From NCBI GenBank assembly GCA_017861355.1, contig JAGFXQ010000170.1:1-7260 (forward strand): a DNA stretch of 7,260 bases, in the 5' to 3' direction. Both the position numbers and the translations under genes were made by a program. Positions within the stretch are counted from its first letter, which is position 1. Every line of letters begins with the position of its first letter. Positions 6,730 through 7,260 of the stretch are shown here, in pieces. The notes below the pieces were generated by a model. That model did no database searches. It was given only the letters and a program-made list of their open reading frames with translations, and was not told the DNA's origin. This DNA is from Bacillota bacterium. Lineage in GTDB: Bacteria; Bacillota; Clostridia; Lachnospirales; Lachnospiraceae.

Positions 6730-7098
6730 CTAGGGAGTAGTAGGTAGAATCACTGATTTGTCATACAGTCGAAGCTGTGGCAATACTTTACGAAATTGAC
6801 TTGGAGAATAACCATGCTTTTTATGAAATGCTCTTGAAAATGCTTCGTTCGAAGAAAAACCATATTTCACAGCAATCTCGATTATCTTGTGATTGGTTTC
6901 TCGCAATTCTAGCGCTGCCAATGTAAGCTTCCGTCTTATAACGTATTCCTGGAAGGAAACCCCAACTACTTCGTGAAATTTCGCAGAACAATAAAAGGAA
7001 GAGTACCCGACATACTCAGACATCCTTTCCAGCGTAGGGTCATCCTTTAAATTTGTTTCCACCCAGTCTATCATATTTTCGATTGTTTTTACCGACAA
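6730..7098 (-). CDS. Single-domain AraC-family transcriptional regulator
   Basis: This 122-residue DNA-binding protein is little more than an AraC/XylS domain with its two helix-turn-helix units: the first at about 22-45 (LERMSEYVGYSSFYCSAKF), the second at about 72-96 (IIEIAVKYGFSSNEAFSRAF), followed by the family signature GYSPSQFRK (96-104). It has no N-terminal sugar-binding domain and no C-terminal GyrI-like effector domain, so its size and layout resemble MarA/SoxS. Such proteins are often controlled by their own amount rather than by a ligand. The start is TTG at 7096-7098 with AAGGAG (7108-7113) 9 nt upstream; the next in-frame ATG at 7072-7074 has no SD. The last 18 residues (LPQLRLYDKS onward) could be a remnant linker of a longer ancestor. 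The target genes are unknown; the divergent gene at 7228 and its own operon are candidates. Confidence 0.9.
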   Translation of the reverse strand: MSVKTIENMIDWVETNLKDDPTLERMSEYVGYSSFYCSAKFHEVVGVSFQEYVIRRKLTLAALELRETNHKIIEIAVKYGFSSNEAFSRAFHKKHGYSPSQFRKVLPQLRLYDKSVILPTTP

Positions 7099-7121
7099 TT
7101 TTATTCACTCCTTGTAAAGCT

Positions 7122-7130
7122 ATTGTAACA
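7122..7130 (-). promoter_or_regulatory. Candidate extended -10 promoter of the araC-map operon
   Basis: The minus strand reads TGTTACAAT, a TGn-extended -10 (TACAAT, 5/6). No good -35 is visible at 16-18 nt. Predicted initiation near 7115 would leave only about 17 nt before the TTG codon, barely enough to include AAGGAG (7108-7113), so an upstream promoter remains possible. Confidence 0.4.
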
Positions 7131-7179
7131 TGATTGAGAGGTTTATACTTGATCGAAGTTGCGAATTTGGTTAAAATTT

Positions 7180-7222
7180 TATCCCCTTAGTATATCAAAC
7201 AGTTCAATATACCAAGGGGATA
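7180..7222. repeat. Long inverted repeat with 16-nt arms in the divergent intergenic region
   Basis: TATCCCCTTAGTATAT (7180-7195) and ATATACCAAGGGGATA (7207-7222) are reverse complements with one mismatch, around an 11-nt spacer. The right arm contains AAGGGG (7214-7219), the likely SD of a rightward gene at 7228, so in a rightward transcript the SD would be buried in the stem. No poly-T tract follows on either strand, which argues against an ordinary terminator. It could be a regulator operator or an RNA element that controls translation. Confidence 0.7.
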
Positions 7223-7227
7223 GATGT

Positions 7228-7260
7228 ATGTTAGATTTTATAATCCGAAAAAAAATGATG
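7228..7260 (+). CDS. Possible start of a divergent rightward gene (partial)
   Basis: Eleven codons are visible from ATG at 7228-7230 to the window edge, giving MLDFIIRKKMM with no stop. AAGGGG (7214-7219) lies 8 nt upstream, a reasonable SD. A second ATG at 7224-7226 opens a different frame (MYVRFYNPKKND) with only 4-nt spacing, so it is less likely. The product cannot be identified from so few codons. Confidence 0.3.
   Translation, partial: MLDFIIRKKMM

Noticed and set aside
6730..7098. AraC gene as a truncated pseudogene lacking its effector domain
   Set aside because: Both helix-turn-helix units and the SD are intact and no remnant effector domain follows in the 19 nt before map, so a natural single-domain protein is simpler.
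7180..7222. Bidirectional intrinsic terminator
   Set aside because: Stem strength is adequate but neither side is followed by a T-run, and no gene ends next to it on either strand in this window.

Overview
The window looks like chromosomal DNA from a low-GC Gram-positive bacterium, most likely a Clostridia/Lachnospiraceae-type Firmicute. This is inferred from the AT-rich intergenic regions, the strong GGAG-type ribosome binding sites, GTG and TTG starts backed by good Shine-Dalgarno sequences, TGn-extended -10 promoters, and a methionine aminopeptidase carrying an N-terminal SEC-C zinc motif. No mobile element, CRISPR array, rRNA or tRNA was found.

All five well-supported genes lie on the minus strand, so transcription runs right to left. 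From right to left they are: a small single-domain AraC-type regulator (6730-7098, TTG start) and, 19 nt downstream and almost certainly in the same operon, a type I methionine aminopeptidase (5835-6710). Next is a beta-propeller protein of the glucose/sorbosone dehydrogenase type (4322-5686) with its own promoter, then a membrane-anchored GAF-GGDEF diguanylate cyclase (2928-4028, GTG start). Last is the first 904 codons of a very large cyclic beta-1,2-glucan synthase-type GT84 membrane glycosyltransferase (1-2714), which runs off the left edge. At the right edge a rightward gene may begin at 7228, divergent from the AraC gene, directly after a 16-bp-arm inverted repeat that contains its Shine-Dalgarno sequence.

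The cyclase and the glucan synthase are neighbours but separate transcription units: a near-perfect 16-bp intrinsic terminator (2874-2918) ends the cyclase transcript, and the synthase has its own candidate promoter. A c-di-GMP enzyme next to a polysaccharide synthase hints at a shared exopolysaccharide theme, but nothing in the sequence proves a link. The most interesting unexplained items are non-coding: the roughly 180-nt structured leader of the cyclase gene, the SD-containing inverted repeat at the right edge, and the two palindromes in the synthase leader. I see no convincing new multi-gene system here.
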